From the NCBI GenBank assembly GCA_030428945.1, contig JAUIEC010000011.1, positions 124,001 through 188,000 on the forward strand: DNA of 64,000 nt. The letters are read 5' to 3'. Below the pieces are notes generated by a model. That model was not told where the DNA came from, did no database searches, and saw only the letters and a list, made by a program, of their open reading frames with translations. The position numbers were made by a program, and so were the translations under genes. The stretch is from Phycisphaerae bacterium. Its GTDB lineage: Bacteria; Planctomycetota; Phycisphaerae; UBA1845; Fen-1342. Shown piece after piece: positions 1-10,800 of the stretch. Positions within the stretch are counted from its first letter, which is position 1. Each line of letters begins with the position of its first letter.

Positions 1-491
1 GCCCGCACTTCGCCCTGCAGCAGCACCCGGGTCGGCTTGCCGAACCCGCCCAGCAGCCGCGCCGTGGAGCGCTGCGCCAGTACGCGGAACACGCAGCGAA
101 TCTCGTCCGCCGCGTCCTCGCGATAGACGGCCGCGATCCCGCCGATGGATTCGAAGCGGGCCTGTCCGGGACCGACCTCGGCCAGGCCGCGCAGCGACGT
201 CCGCGTCAGGCGGTACTCGCGGGCCTTCCCGTTCGGCAAGCGCTCCAGCAGCAGCGACAGGACCAGCCGCTGGCGCAGGTTGACGATCGGCACCGTCGCC
301 TCGCGCCGCAGCGCGATCCGCAACCGCCCGTCCGCGTCCTCGTCCCAGATCGCGTCCTGAATCTCGAACCCGACCGCGCGCGGCGCCGGCGGATCGATCG
401 TCCGGAATTGCAGCGGCGTCAGTTCCACCCGCCCGCGACTGCACCCGGCCAGCAGCAGCAACAGCAGCCCGGCCGGCAGCGCCCGCGTCAT
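1..491 (-). CDS. Putative lipoprotein, 3' end outside window
   Basis: Reading the minus strand from an ATG at 491 gives an open frame to the window edge, about 163 residues without a stop. The N-terminus is a short basic start, a run of leucines and a lipobox ending LLAGC around residue 17, so it should be lipid-anchored after signal peptidase II cleavage. The rest is mixed alpha/beta with no family I recognise. Its ATG overlaps the glyA stop by four bases (ATGA), implying translational coupling. It is the last visible gene of the long minus-strand operon. The C-terminus is not seen, so length and function are unknown. Confidence 0.7.
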   Translation of the reverse strand, partial: MTRALPAGLLLLLLAGCSRGRVELTPLQFRTIDPPAPRAVGFEIQDAIWDEDADGRLRIALRREATVPIVNLRQRLVLSLLLERLPNGKAREYRLTRTSLRGLAEVGPGQARFESIGGIAAVYREDAADEIRCVFRVLAQRSTARLLGGFGKPTRVLLQGEVR

Positions 492-1759
492 TCGTCGTGG
501 CACAGCGGGAACTGGCTGCACATCTCGCGGACCTTCCCGCGCACGCCCAGCAGCGCCGCCTCGGAACCGTCCGACGACAGCACCTCGTGAATCAGTCCCG
601 CCACGGCCGTCATCTCGGCGGTCCCCATCCCGCGGGTCGTCAGCGCCGGCGTCCCTAGCCGCAGCCCGCTGGTCTGGGTCGGCTTCCGCTCGTCGAACGG
701 AATCATGTTCTTGTTGCAGATGATGTTGGCCGTCTCGAGCCAGGCCTCGGCCTGCTTGCCGGTCAGGTCCGGGTGCACCGCCCGCAGGTCGACCAGCATC
801 AGGTGGTTGTCGGTCCCGCCCGAGACCAGCCGATAGCCGTGCCCGGCCAGGGCCTCCGACAGCGCCCGCGCGTTGGATACGATCTGCTTCTGGTAGGTCT
901 TGAAGTCCGGCCGCAGCGCCTCGCCGAAGGCGACCGCCTTGGCGGTGATGATGTGCATCAGCGGACCGCCCTGCGATCCGGGGAAGACCCACTTGTCGAC
1001 CAGCCTGGCGTCGTCGCCCTTGCAGAGGATCAGCCCGCCCCGCGGTCCGCGCAGCGTCTTGTGCGTCGTCGTCGTGGTGAAGTCCGCGTGCGGCACCGGC
1101 GAAGGATGCTCACCCGCGGCCACCAGCCCGGCGATGTGAGCGATGTCGCACAGCAGCCGCGCCCCGACCTCGCGGGCGATGTCCGCGAACGCCTCGAAAT
1201 CAAGCTGCCGCGGATAGGCCGAGAAGCCGGCGATCAGCAGCCTGGGCTTGTGCTGGCGGGCGAGGGCCCGCACGTTGTCCATGTCGATCCGCTCGGTCTC
1301 GGCGTCGACGCCATAGCTGACGCAGTTGTAGATCGCCCCGCTGATGTTGACCTTCAATCCGTGCGAAAGGTGTCCGCCGTGCGCCAGGTCCAGCGACAGG
1401 ACCGTCTCGCCCGGTTGCAGCGCCGCCAGGAACACCGCGATGTTCGCCGACGCCCCCGAGTGCGGCTGCACGTTGGCGTGCTCGGCCGAGAACAGTTCGC
1501 AGGCCCGCTGCCGGGCGAGCTCCTCGACCGTGTCCATGTTGACGCAGCCGCCGTAGTATCGTCGCCCCGGATACCCTTCCGCGTACTTGTTCGTGAAGAC
1601 CGACCCGGCCGCCTGCCGGACCGCCCGCGACACGTGATTCTCCGAGGCGATCAGCTCGAGCGTTTCCTGCTGGCGGAGTTCCTCGGCCTCGATCGCGGCC
1701 GCCACCTGCGGATCGATCTCGGCCAGGCTCTGCTGCATCAGGTTGGACATGGTCTGCAT
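488..1759 (-). CDS. glyA: Serine hydroxymethyltransferase
   Basis: Cytosolic PLP enzyme interconverting serine plus tetrahydrofolate with glycine plus 5,10-methylene-tetrahydrofolate. The 423 residues match the usual family length. Visible landmarks are the N-terminal [10 protein letters not shown] stretch, [11 protein letters not shown], and the PLP-lysine segment [14 protein letters not shown]. The open frame extends further upstream but that part lies over the preceding lipoprotein gene; the ATG at 1759 has a GGGGAG-type ribosome site seven bases upstream and is the better start. It sits 16 bases after the 204-residue lipoprotein gene and overlaps the next lipoprotein gene by four bases. 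With folD at 43532 and the pteridine-reductase-like SDR at 4048 it belongs to folate one-carbon metabolism. It is an unusual passenger in an exosortase operon. Confidence 0.97.
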   Translation of the reverse strand: MQTMSNLMQQSLAEIDPQVAAAIEAEELRQQETLELIASENHVSRAVRQAAGSVFTNKYAEGYPGRRYYGGCVNMDTVEELARQRACELFSAEHANVQPHSGASANIAVFLAALQPGETVLSLDLAHGGHLSHGLKVNISGAIYNCVSYGVDAETERIDMDNVRALARQHKPRLLIAGFSAYPRQLDFEAFADIAREVGARLLCDIAHIAGLVAAGEHPSPVPHADFTTTTTHKTLRGPRGGLILCKGDDARLVDKWVFPGSQGGPLMHIITAKAVAFGEALRPDFKTYQKQIVSNARALSEALAGHGYRLVSGGTDNHLMLVDLRAVHPDLTGKQAEAWLETANIICNKNMIPFDERKPTQTSGLRLGTPALTTRGMGTAEMTAVAGLIHEVLSSDGSEAALLGVRGKVREMCSQFPLCHDE

Positions 1760-1775
1760 CGCTGCGCTCCCCTCT

Positions 1776-2390
1776 CTATTCGTCGACGACGGATTCGGCC
1801 GTCGTCGCACCGGACGCCGGCTGGGCCTGGGTCTCAATCGCTGCTTCCGGCTCGGGCCCGGCGAAGAAGTTCTGCAGTTCGACCAGCATGTCGCGCTCGC
1901 GTTGCGTGTCGCGCCGCACCAGCGTCCAGACTTCGTTCTGGGCCTCGGTCGTCGCGGCATCCTCTTCGATCGGCGTATAGCTGGGCTGGTCACCCAGCCG
2001 ATAGCGACGCTCCGGCCCCAGCGTCCGCGTGCTGGTCGTGTCGCGCCGCTGCAGTTCCACCCGCAGCAGCACCACCGGCGTCCCGCCGCGCTCGACCACC
2101 TCGCAGTAGGCCAGTTCCCGCATCGCCGAACGGCCGCGATACAGGTCTCGCGCCGTCCCGGTCCCTTCCCGCGCTTCGTACGCCAGCGGCGCCGTCACCA
2201 GGCTCGTCGCCCGACCGGCACGCTGCACGTCACCGTACTCGCGTTCGAGCACCGTCCGCGCCGCGATCAGGGCCGTGTCCACCGTCGCGTTCGGCATCGG
2301 CCGCGACTGGAAACGACGCTGCGCTCCACCCGGGGCCGCGCACCCGACCAGCAGCAACAATGCAACCCCCGCGGCAGCCGTTCTGGCCAT
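1776..2390 (-). CDS. Lipoprotein of unknown function
   Basis: A 204-residue protein with an N-terminal signal and lipobox (LLLLVGC, Cys about residue 17), so probably membrane-anchored outside the cytoplasm. Between residues 30 and 170 it has a regular beta-rich pattern ([27 protein letters not shown]) that I cannot assign to a family; the C-terminus is acidic and Ala-rich. The ATG at 2390 has an AAGGAG site eight bases upstream. It follows the 521-residue TPR protein by 22 bases and precedes glyA by 16 bases, so it is co-transcribed. A role at the cell surface alongside the TPR protein is possible, but nothing in the sequence defines it. Confidence 0.75.
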   Translation of the reverse strand: MARTAAAGVALLLLVGCAAPGGAQRRFQSRPMPNATVDTALIAARTVLEREYGDVQRAGRATSLVTAPLAYEAREGTGTARDLYRGRSAMRELAYCEVVERGGTPVVLLRVELQRRDTTSTRTLGPERRYRLGDQPSYTPIEEDAATTEAQNEVWTLVRRDTQRERDMLVELQNFFAGPEPEAAIETQAQPASGATTAESVVDE

Positions 2391-2412
2391 CGACCGTCTC
2401 CTTATCGCAGTC

Positions 2413-3978
2413 CTACGAACCGGACGAACCAGCCCGCCCCTGCTTCAGCAGTTTCGGGTAACGCTGAATGAACGAACCGAAATCGGCCTGCGTGGCCGCC
2501 TTGTCCAGGTTTTCCAGGCCCCGCTCGACGTTGCCCGTATGGTATTCCAGGTAGCCCAGCAGGAACCGCAGGCGGGCATCCTCGTTCCGCTCCAGCAACT
2601 GCGCCAGGTCCGCCCGCCGGATGTCCACGATCTCGCCGCCCCCCAGCAGCGTCTGCAGGTCGACCCGGAATCGCGCCAGGTTCGGGTACAACTCCAGGCC
2701 GCGCAGCAGCGCCCCCGCCGCCGAACGATAGTCGCCCGCCGCCAGCAACGCGTGCCCCTTGCCGATCAGCGGCAGCGGATTCCGCCGATCGAACAACGCC
2801 GCCTTGTCGTACTCCCGCGCCGCGGCCGCGTAGTCGTCGGCGTGCATCAGCGCCTCGGCCCGCAGCATCGCGGTGTTCGAGGGATCGTCGCCTTCGCCCG
2901 CGAACGTCCGCAGCGGCGCACTCAGCATCCGCTCGACGAACGCCTCCGAGTCTTCCGCCGCCCGCGCCTGCAGTTCCGGCGCCATCTCCGGATCCTGCAC
3001 GATCGCTTCACGCAGTTCCGCGAACCACTCGGCCCCGGGGTCCTCCTCCAGCGACAACGCCAGTTGCATGTCGTTGAACACGCTCTGACCCGGCACCAGC
3101 GACGGATCGACGAACACCGACGAACGCTCGGCCGGTTGCGGCCCGCCGATCTGCTCGGCCCGCCCCGCCAGCAGCGCCAGCGGATCCGTGTCCATCGTCT
3201 CCTCCAGCGACCGCGCCGGCTCATCCTCCAGCGACGCCACCGGCAGGCGGTAATCCAGCGGCAGCCACGGCGTCACGTCCGTCCGCGGCGCCCCGGCCGC
3301 CAGCTCTTCCGACCGCCCGATCGGGCGTCGGAACTCGCTGATCCAGGTCGGCTCCGGGATCGTCTCCATCCCCGGAACCTGCGGCGTGTCCTGCAGGCTC
3401 GTCGCCGCGAACATGCTGCTGGTCAGCTCCCACGGCGCCTCGACCTCCTCGAACGGCGCCCGCAGCGGCTGACGAAAATCAATCTGCCCGTAGTCCCGCG
3501 TCGCGGCCGCGTTCAGACCCTCCGGCATGTTCCGCAGCATCGATCCGCCCGGCCGGTAGCCCTCGTACTGCCCCTGCCCCCGCAGGTAGCCGACCGACAT
3601 GGTCGTCTGCTCGCGGTTCAGGAACGGCGTGTTGAACTGCGATCCCAGCGGACGGTACGCATCCCCGACGCTGACCGAATCACGCACGAAGTTCGACAGG
3701 CTCGTACTCTGCAGCGAACCGCGAAAGGCCGAGGCCTCGCGGATCGGCGAAAAGCTCCGCAGCGACATCCCCGCCCCGAGGTTGCCCGTCGCGCTCGCGT
3801 TGCCCCGCATGATCGGCGACACCGGCCGGGCAAAGTTGCGCCCGCGTCCCCCCACCGCCGGGTTCGCGTCCAGCAGACGCCCGTCCGGCGTCACGTCGAT
3901 CTGCCCGTAGGCCATGCCGGTCCCGGCCACCGCCAGCGCCGCCAGCACCAGTCGCAACATGTCGATTCGCGTGTGCAT
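2413..3978 (-). CDS. Secreted TPR-containing protein
   Basis: 521 residues with a cleavable signal peptide (MLRLVLAALAVAGTGMAYG, cleavage near residue 25). Residues 30-200 are low complexity and rich in Gly, Arg and Ser with no recognisable fold. Residues about 370-515 contain helical repeats of TPR type (ALMHADDYAAAAREYDKAAL, GHALLAAGDYRSAAGALLRG, GYLEYHTGNVERGLENLDKA). TPRs act as protein-interaction scaffolds; here it would be periplasmic or surface-located. The ATG at 3978 was taken because it is the first in frame; its ribosome site is weak. It lies 69 bases after the SDR gene and 22 before the next lipoprotein gene. The partner is unknown. Confidence 0.8.
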   Translation of the reverse strand: MHTRIDMLRLVLAALAVAGTGMAYGQIDVTPDGRLLDANPAVGGRGRNFARPVSPIMRGNASATGNLGAGMSLRSFSPIREASAFRGSLQSTSLSNFVRDSVSVGDAYRPLGSQFNTPFLNREQTTMSVGYLRGQGQYEGYRPGGSMLRNMPEGLNAAATRDYGQIDFRQPLRAPFEEVEAPWELTSSMFAATSLQDTPQVPGMETIPEPTWISEFRRPIGRSEELAAGAPRTDVTPWLPLDYRLPVASLEDEPARSLEETMDTDPLALLAGRAEQIGGPQPAERSSVFVDPSLVPGQSVFNDMQLALSLEEDPGAEWFAELREAIVQDPEMAPELQARAAEDSEAFVERMLSAPLRTFAGEGDDPSNTAMLRAEALMHADDYAAAAREYDKAALFDRRNPLPLIGKGHALLAAGDYRSAAGALLRGLELYPNLARFRVDLQTLLGGGEIVDIRRADLAQLLERNEDARLRFLLGYLEYHTGNVERGLENLDKAATQADFGSFIQRYPKLLKQGRAGSSGS

Positions 3979-4047
3979 CCTCGTGTCCTCTGCAACAGAG
4001 TGTACTCGCCAACCGGGACGCTCGTCACATCCGCGCCCCGGGTTTGC

Positions 4048-4779
4048 TCAGACCACGTGCCGGCCACCATCCACCGGGATCGTCGTCCCGCTGATGTAGC
4101 CCCCGTGCGTCAGCAGGTACGCCACCAGTTCGGCGATGTCCTCCGGCGTTCCCGCCCGCCCCAGCGGAATCCGGGCCGTCAGCCGGGCCCGGGCCGCCTC
4201 GTCGTAATCCTCCGGCCAGGCCGCCACCCCCGGCGCGATCCCGACCACCCGCACCCGCGGCGCCAGCGCCCGCGCCAGCCCCGCCGTCAGCGTGTCCAGC
4301 CCGCCCTTGCTGATCATATAAGCCAGGTGATCCGGCCACGGTCGCGTCACGGCCGCGTCGCTCAGGTTGACGATCAGCCCCTCGCTCTCCCGCAGCGCGT
4401 CCGCCGCTTCCTGCGCCAGCAGCAGCGGGGCCCGCAGGTTGACGGCCAGGTGCCGATCGATGTCCGCGACCGACAGAGCGTCGAGCGGCCGGCGTTCAAA
4501 GATGCTGGCGTTGTTGACCAGACACCCGAGGGCGCCGAAGGATGCCTGCGTCGCGATCACCAGGTCGCGGCAGGCTTCCGAGTCGGCCAGGTCCGCGCTC
4601 AGCGCCTCGGCCCGCACGCCGAGTGCGCGACAGGCCTCGACCACGCGCCCGGCCTCGTCCGCGGACCGGTGGTAGTGGACGGCGACGGACCAGCCACCGC
4701 GCGCCAGGCGCAGGGCGATCGCCCGCCCGACGCGCCGCCCGGCGCCGGTCACCAGTGCCACGCGGTGTTCAGGTGTCAT
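4048..4779 (-). CDS. Short-chain reductase of pteridine reductase / FolM type
   Basis: 243-residue NAD(P)H-dependent SDR. The cofactor motif is TGAGRRVG, which has the arginine-bearing TGxxxRxG form typical of pteridine reductases rather than TGxxxGxG. NNAS follows near residue 84. The catalytic region reads NLSDA then YMISK, so the usual SDR catalytic serine is replaced by aspartate, as in PTR1, where Asp, Tyr and Lys form the active site. This suggests reduction of a pterin such as dihydromonapterin or dihydrobiopterin to the tetrahydro form. The ATG at 4779 has a GGAG site seven bases upstream and overlaps the truA stop by 11 bases. Linkage to glyA supports a folate/pterin role; the exact substrate is inferred. 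Confidence 0.82.
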   Translation of the reverse strand: MTPEHRVALVTGAGRRVGRAIALRLARGGWSVAVHYHRSADEAGRVVEACRALGVRAEALSADLADSEACRDLVIATQASFGALGCLVNNASIFERRPLDALSVADIDRHLAVNLRAPLLLAQEAADALRESEGLIVNLSDAAVTRPWPDHLAYMISKGGLDTLTAGLARALAPRVRVVGIAPGVAAWPEDYDEAARARLTARIPLGRAGTPEDIAELVAYLLTHGGYISGTTIPVDGGRHVV

Positions 4780-5554
4780 CACCGATCTCCGCATCGGGGG
4801 GATACGCGACCCACGCCAGGCACAACCCTTCCGGGGGTGCGGTCGGGCCCGCCGCCCGACGATCCCGGGCCGCGAGAATCTCCGCGGTCCGTTCCGGCGC
4901 CCAGTGTCCGCGCCCGATTTCGATCAGGGTGCCGACCATGTTGCGGACCTGGTTGTACAGGAAGCCGGTGCCGAAGACGTCGATCTGCAACTCCGGCCCG
5001 CGTGTCGCGACCGCGATCCGCTGCACGGTCCGAACGTTGCTCTCGCGCGGACTGCCGGTCGTCGCGAACGAGGTGAAGTCGTGCGTGCCGATCAGCGGGC
5101 GGGCGGCCCGGCGGATCGCGTCCGCGTCCAGCGGGTACCGCACGTGCCAGTGGTAGCGTCCCGCCAACTGGCTGACCGGCCGGCGGGTCGCGTTCCAGAT
5201 GCTGTAACGGTAACGCTTGCCGCGGGCCGATCGAATCGCGTCGAACCCGGGCGGCGCATCGCCGACGTGCAGCAGGCCGACGTCGGGCGGCAGGCGGTCA
5301 CCGATCGCCCGCTGCAGGTTCCAGGCCGGAATCGTGGACTGGCAGCGGATGTGGGCGGTCTGTCCGCGGGCGTGCACCCCGGCGTCGGTGCGGCTGGCGC
5401 CGACGACGTGCAGCGGTTCACCGATCACGCGTCGGGCGACCACCTCGACCTCTTCCTGGACGGTCCGCACGCCGGCCTGGCGCTGCCAGCCGTGAAAGTC
5501 GGTACCGTCGTAGGCCAGCACCAGTCGCAGCGTGCGGGCGGGGTTAGTCGTCAT
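4769..5554 (-). CDS. truA: tRNA pseudouridine(38-40) synthase TruA
   Basis: 261 residues. Isomerises uridines 38-40 of the tRNA anticodon arm. The N-terminal VLAYDGTDFHGWQRQ and the catalytic motif SRTDAGVHARGQ, with the nucleophilic Asp, are intact; further family blocks are GKRYRY, the LIGTHDF stretch and FLYNQVRNMVGTLI. The open frame continues upstream over the end of the Wzc gene; the ATG at 5554 gives the normal family length and overlaps the upstream stop by 11 bases. The 3' end overlaps the SDR start by 11 bases. A cytoplasmic RNA enzyme tightly coupled to an exopolysaccharide gene is unexpected and probably reflects operon fusion rather than shared function. Confidence 0.96.
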   Translation of the reverse strand: MTTNPARTLRLVLAYDGTDFHGWQRQAGVRTVQEEVEVVARRVIGEPLHVVGASRTDAGVHARGQTAHIRCQSTIPAWNLQRAIGDRLPPDVGLLHVGDAPPGFDAIRSARGKRYRYSIWNATRRPVSQLAGRYHWHVRYPLDADAIRRAARPLIGTHDFTSFATTGSPRESNVRTVQRIAVATRGPELQIDVFGTGFLYNQVRNMVGTLIEIGRGHWAPERTAEILAARDRRAAGPTAPPEGLCLAWVAYPPDAEIGDDT

Positions 5555-7802
5555 CCTCGTTGTCGAGTTCCCCGGGGCTCGGAAGCTCCGGCGGAATCGT
5601 CTCGTCGCTGCTGTAGTCGTAGAACTCGCGGTACTGCTGGCGGAAGTACCCACCCGGACGCGCCCGGACACCGTTCAGCACGGCCCCGACCACGCGGGCG
5701 TTGATCTTCTCGAGCGCCTCGCGCGTCCGCTTCAGGACGCCCTTCGAGTTCCCGTCCGCCCGGGCCACGATGATCACGCCGTCGACCATCATCGCCAGCA
5801 CCGTCGCGTCGCTGATCAGCAGCGTCGGCGGACCGTCCAGCAGGATCCGGTCGTAGTGTTTGGCGGCCTCGTTCAGCAGGTTCCGCATCGCCTCGGAACC
5901 CAGCAGTTCCGCCGGCGTCGGCGGCATCGGACCGCTCGGCAGCACGTCCAGGTTCGGCAGGTTCGTCTTGGCGATTAGCGACTCCAGCGAACCTTCCCCG
6001 ATCAGCAGGTTGCTGAGCCCCTCGTTCGACTTGACCTCGAACAGGCGCCGCAGTTCCGGTCGCCGGAAGTTGCAGTCGACCAGCAGCACCCGCTGCCCGC
6101 TGTGCGCCATCGTCGCCGCCAGGTTGATCGAGACGGCCGTCTTCCCGTCGCCCGGGGCCGGACTGGTGATCAGCAGACGCTGCTGCGTCTCGGCCGGCCC
6201 GCTGAACTGCAGGTTGGTCCGCGTCCGGCGGAAGGCCTCGGCCACCAGCGACTGCGGGGCCTGCATGACGGCGTCCTCGATCTCCTCGACGTCGGCTTCT
6301 TCGTCGTCCAGCAGCGGAATCGTGCCGAGCACCGAGAGGTGTCCGTGCCGGACGACGTCGATCGGCGTCCGCACGGTCTGGTCGGTGAACTCGCGCAGGA
6401 ACGCCAGGCCGACGCCGGCCGCCCAGGCCAGCACGAAGCCCGCCCCGAGGTAGACCAGCATGTTCGGACGAGCCGGTTCGACCGCCTCGCGCGGGGCCTG
6501 GACCAGCTTCAGCCGGGCCTGGTTGGTCGAGTTCAGCCGATGCTCGGCCTCGTTGCGGCGGTCTTCCAGTTCCGCGATCCGCCGCTGCAGGACCTCGATC
6601 TCGGCCACCATCTGCTGGTACTTCTGCACCGAGCGGTCGAGGTCGCGTTCCTTGGCGAGGGCATCGTCGAGTTGTTCCTGGCGGCGCTGCAGGACCTTGG
6701 TGGCCTGGGCGCTCTGCTGCCGCAACTGTTCAAGCTGCCGCTGCCGGACCTTGGTCATCAGTTCTTCGCGCTTGGCGATTTCCTTCTCGTAGTAGCCCTG
6801 GCGGCGCTGCTTCATCACCTGCACGTTGCGGTGATTCTCGCCGAAACGCGTCCGCATCACGGCGATCTCGATGTCCATGTTCTCGACCTGCGAGACGTAG
6901 AACCGCAACTGCGGGTCCGATTCGACCAGCAACTGCTGCTCGGCCGTCAGCGGAATCCGGTCCGGGTCGTGCCCGGCGATGCTGTCAAGCTGCGACTGCA
7001 GCGACGAGACCGTCGTCTCGACCGCGTTGACCTCGGCCCGCAGGATCGTCATGTGGTTGTTCGCCACGCGGCGTTCCATCTCGATCGCCGGCGAATCGGT
7101 CCGTTCGCGGAAGGCGTTCGCCTCGGCCCGGCGGGTGTCGAGTTCGGTCTTCATCTTGTCGAGCGCGGCGGTGATGTTCTCCTTCTCGGTGAAGGCGGCG
7201 CTGCGTTCCGACTCGCTGAACTGGGCCAGGTAGCGGTCGACCACCGCCCGGACGATGTCGCGCGTCTCGGTCCGGCTGCGGGTCATCAACTGCAGGCGGA
7301 TCAGCCGCGTGTTCGGAATCGGACCGACGCTCAGGTCGTCGGCCAGCCCGGTGGCGGCCTTCATCGCGTCCTTCTCGTACCAGTCGTAGTAGCGGGTCTG
7401 CTTCATCTCCGGCTTGGCCATCACGTCCAGGAGCAACTGCAGTTCCTTGAGCTTGCTGGCCTCGGTCGCCAGCATCTGCTCCATGATCTGCGGCATCGTC
7501 TTGGCTTCGCCGGTGATCCAGATGCCTTCCTTGGGCGGGTCGAGTTCGAAGATCGCGATGCTGCTCCAGCCCGGGAAGTACTGCTTGACCAGCAGGGTCG
7601 CCCCGACCGCCAGCGCGAAGACCAGCACGGCCGTGATGATGATCGTCAGCTTCCGCTGCTTCAGCACGCGGACCACGTCCGCCAGGCTGAAGCCGTCCCC
7701 CGCGCCCTGGGCGGTTCCCGCCCCGATCGGCGAGCCGTACATCAGCGGCTGCGCGGCACCGCCGCCCAGCACCGGCTGGGGATTTGACGAGATCGAACTC
7801 AT
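5544..7802 (-). CDS. Wzc-type polysaccharide co-polymerase with tyrosine kinase domain
   Basis: 752-residue inner-membrane protein controlling export and chain length of an exopolysaccharide. A first membrane helix lies near residues 53-76, followed by a long periplasmic coiled coil (about 190-430) and a second helix near 455-478. The cytoplasmic BY-kinase domain has Walker A GDGKT in SPAPGDGKTAVS, Walker A' VLLVDCNFRRPE and a Walker B-like RILLDGPP. The C-terminal tail carries a cluster of four tyrosines (YFRQQYREFYDY) suited to autophosphorylation. The ATG at 7802 has GGAGGA seven bases upstream. It follows the giant TPR gene by 20 bases and partners the export protein at 14399, together forming a Wza/Wzc-like envelope conduit. 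Confidence 0.93.
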   Translation of the reverse strand: MSSISSNPQPVLGGGAAQPLMYGSPIGAGTAQGAGDGFSLADVVRVLKQRKLTIIITAVLVFALAVGATLLVKQYFPGWSSIAIFELDPPKEGIWITGEAKTMPQIMEQMLATEASKLKELQLLLDVMAKPEMKQTRYYDWYEKDAMKAATGLADDLSVGPIPNTRLIRLQLMTRSRTETRDIVRAVVDRYLAQFSESERSAAFTEKENITAALDKMKTELDTRRAEANAFRERTDSPAIEMERRVANNHMTILRAEVNAVETTVSSLQSQLDSIAGHDPDRIPLTAEQQLLVESDPQLRFYVSQVENMDIEIAVMRTRFGENHRNVQVMKQRRQGYYEKEIAKREELMTKVRQRQLEQLRQQSAQATKVLQRRQEQLDDALAKERDLDRSVQKYQQMVAEIEVLQRRIAELEDRRNEAEHRLNSTNQARLKLVQAPREAVEPARPNMLVYLGAGFVLAWAAGVGLAFLREFTDQTVRTPIDVVRHGHLSVLGTIPLLDDEEADVEEIEDAVMQAPQSLVAEAFRRTRTNLQFSGPAETQQRLLITSPAPGDGKTAVSINLAATMAHSGQRVLLVDCNFRRPELRRLFEVKSNEGLSNLLIGEGSLESLIAKTNLPNLDVLPSGPMPPTPAELLGSEAMRNLLNEAAKHYDRILLDGPPTLLISDATVLAMMVDGVIIVARADGNSKGVLKRTREALEKINARVVGAVLNGVRARPGGYFRQQYREFYDYSSDETIPPELPSPGELDNEDDD

Positions 7803-7822
7803 CACCGTGTCCTCCGGGGACC

Positions 7823-10800
7823 CTACTTCAACTCTTCCAGGGCCTGCTCGGCCTCCTGGAAGTACGACGTCTCACGCAGCTTCAGTTCCGTGCCGACCCG
7901 CACGACCCGCTCGTAGTAGCGACGGGCTTCCACGTCCCGCTCGGTCTCGCGGTACAGCTTCCCGAGGTGCGCCAGCACCGCCAGGTTCCGCGGATCGTTG
8001 CTGACCGCCTCCAGCAGGACCGCCTCGGCCCGGGTCGCCTCGTCCGCCCGGTAGTAGGCCCAGCCCAGCGTGTCCAGCACGTTCGCGTTCTGCGGCTGCA
8101 TCTCGCGGGCCTGCTCGGCGTACTTGATCGCCTGGGCCCCGCGTCCAAGCTCGGTCAGCAGGTACGCCGCGTTGTTCAGCGACTGCCAGTGCCGCGGATT
8201 GCTCTCCAGCACGCGCTCATATACGTTGATCGCCTCTTCGTAGTTCTCGCTGTTTTCCAGCGAAAACGCCTTGGTCAGCAGCACCTCCTGGTGCAGCACC
8301 GTCCCCGGCGTCGTCTCCTCGATCAGCTTGTCGATCTCGGCCACCCCCGCGGCCCGCCGCTCCGGATCGTTGCCCATGATGCGACCACGCGCCAGGTACC
8401 AGCGAATCCGCTGCCCGCCGTCCGAGTCCATGTCCGACGCCGCCCGGGCCAGGATCTCCTCGACCCCCGGGGCACCCACCAGCCGGGCCGCCCGCGACGC
8501 CACGAAGCCCAGCAGCGGCGCGTTGATCTCCGCCGCCTCGCGCAGGGCCCGCTCCGTCAGCCGCCGCATCTCCGTCTCGTTGTTCCGCTGCTGGTTGCCC
8601 TCGGCCGCAATCACCACCATGAACGGCGTCACGATCTCCGGATCCAGCTCGTCAAAGGCCTTCAGCAGTTCCGAGGTCCGCTCGGCCTTCAGCATCGCCT
8701 GCAGCCATTCCGAGATGATCTGCGGGTTCCTGCCATCGGTCAGCTCGACCGCCTTGCGGAACGGACGAATCGCGGCCGAGTACTCCTCGCGCTGCACCAG
8801 GATCTGGCCCAGCGTCGCCGGCCAGAACGGGTTCTTCGGGAAGCGGGTGATCAGGTCGTTGACGAACTCCTGGGCCCGCTGGTCCTGCCCGGTGTTCCGC
8901 AGCAGCCCGATCAGCATCAGCGCCATCCGCTGGTCGCCCTTCTTCTCGGCCACCAGGTCGCGCAGTTCGGTCTCGGCCAGTTCGAACTGTTCGAGCGTCA
9001 TGTACAGCCGCGCCAACTGGACGCGGTGCGACAGGTTGAAGCCCCGCGGCGACAGTTCCTTGACCTTCAGCAGATCCTGGCGGGCCTCGTTGAAGTTCCG
9101 CAGCGCCAGGTTCGCCCGCCCGCGCGTCCAGTAGGCCCACGGGTCGTTCGGGTTCTTGTCCAGCGAAAGCGTCATCAGCCGCCGCACTTCGGCCGGCTCG
9201 TTCCGCCGCGAAGCCAGTTCGCCCTTGGCGTTCAGCCAGCGGACGTCGTCCGGGTACGCCGTGCGGAAGGCCTCGATCTTCTCCTCCGCCTCGGCCAGCC
9301 GGTTCAGCTTCATCAGGTTCTGGATGATCTTCGTCTCGGCCACCTGCCGGTCGGACAGGAACCGCTCGTCATCCTCCGGATGCAGCGTCAGCGATTCCTG
9401 CAGCTTGGTGATCGCATCCTCGTACCGCTCGGTCCGCTCGTAGTACGCGGCCGTCGCGGCCAGGACCTGCAGCTTGCCGCGCCGCCAGCGTTCGGCCCGC
9501 GTCTCGCGCAGTTCGTCGACGATCTCCAGGCCGGCGGCGAAGGCCGCCTCGACCTGCTCGTGGGCGTCGAACCGCTCGTAGAACTCGGCCAGCAGCAACT
9601 GGGCATTGATCTTGGTCAGCTTGTCCTTGGCGTCCACGTAGGCCTTGAGCACCTCGCCCCCGGTCTCCATGTCGCGCGTCGCGTAGTAGTAGTCACTGGC
9701 GAACTCGGCCATCCGCCGCTCGTCCGGCGCCAGCTTGCGGGCCGCCTGCAGGCATTCCTCGGCGGCCGGCAGATCGCGGATGCCCATGTACAACCGCCCG
9801 AGGCGGATGATGTTGTCCAGGTCCTCCGGATCCTCTTCGCGCATCGCGATCCGCGACCGGATGCCCTCGACCGGGTTCTTCGCCTCCAGCAGCCGCTGCT
9901 GCTTCTGCTTGATGTACGGATCGTTCGGATTCAGCGCCGCGGCCCGCAGCAGGTACTGTGTCACCGCGACGTCATCCGGATCGTCCCGGCCAAGCTGCTC
10001 GTACGCCCGGTACAGCAGCTTGTTGGCCAGGAAGTTGCTCGGGTCCAGGTCGACCGCTTCCTTCAGCTTCTCGATCGTCGCGTCGTACTCGTTCAGCTTC
10101 CAGAGCGCCTCGGCCACCTGGATCTTCAGGTTCGAGTCGGTCGGCAGCGCCCGCTCGGCCGCCCGCATCTCCTCGATCGCGCCGGGCAGGTCACCCTGGA
10201 TCCGCTTGAGCATTCCGCGATAGGTCGCGCCACCGGCCCGGTCGGCGTTCAGTTCCGCCAGGCGCGAGACGTACTGCTGGGCCCGCTCGTAGGTCCGCTC
10301 CTCCTCCGGCAACTCCTGCTCGAGCCGCAGCGCCAGTTCAAACTGGATCCCGTAGACCTGGGCATCCTCGGGCTTGAGCGTCTCCAGTTCGTTCGCGTAC
10401 TCGGCCGCCTTGGCGTAGTTGTCACGCTGGTAGTGGTAGTTGAAGTACTCGGCCGCCCGCTGCAGCGGGTCGTCGATCTGGTCGATCACCTCGAACAGGC
10501 GCTTCTCGCGTTCTTCGGGGTCCTTGGTCTGCAGCACGATCTTCTGCGCTTCCAGGACCCGCCGGGTCGAATCGTCGGTCGTCGCCGCCTGGGCCGCTTC
10601 GACCAGCGCCAGGGCCTCGTCGTGCCGTTCGGCCTGGACCATGATCTGCAGCGCGAGCGTCATCGCGGCCGTGTTGTCCGGATCGTCCTGGACGATCTTC
10701 AGCACGATCTGCTCGGCCTTCTGCAGTTCGGCCTCCTTGGCCGGTCCCTCGGCGTTGGCCGCCCGGGTGACGGCGATGCGGGCCTTCATCAGGTCGATGC

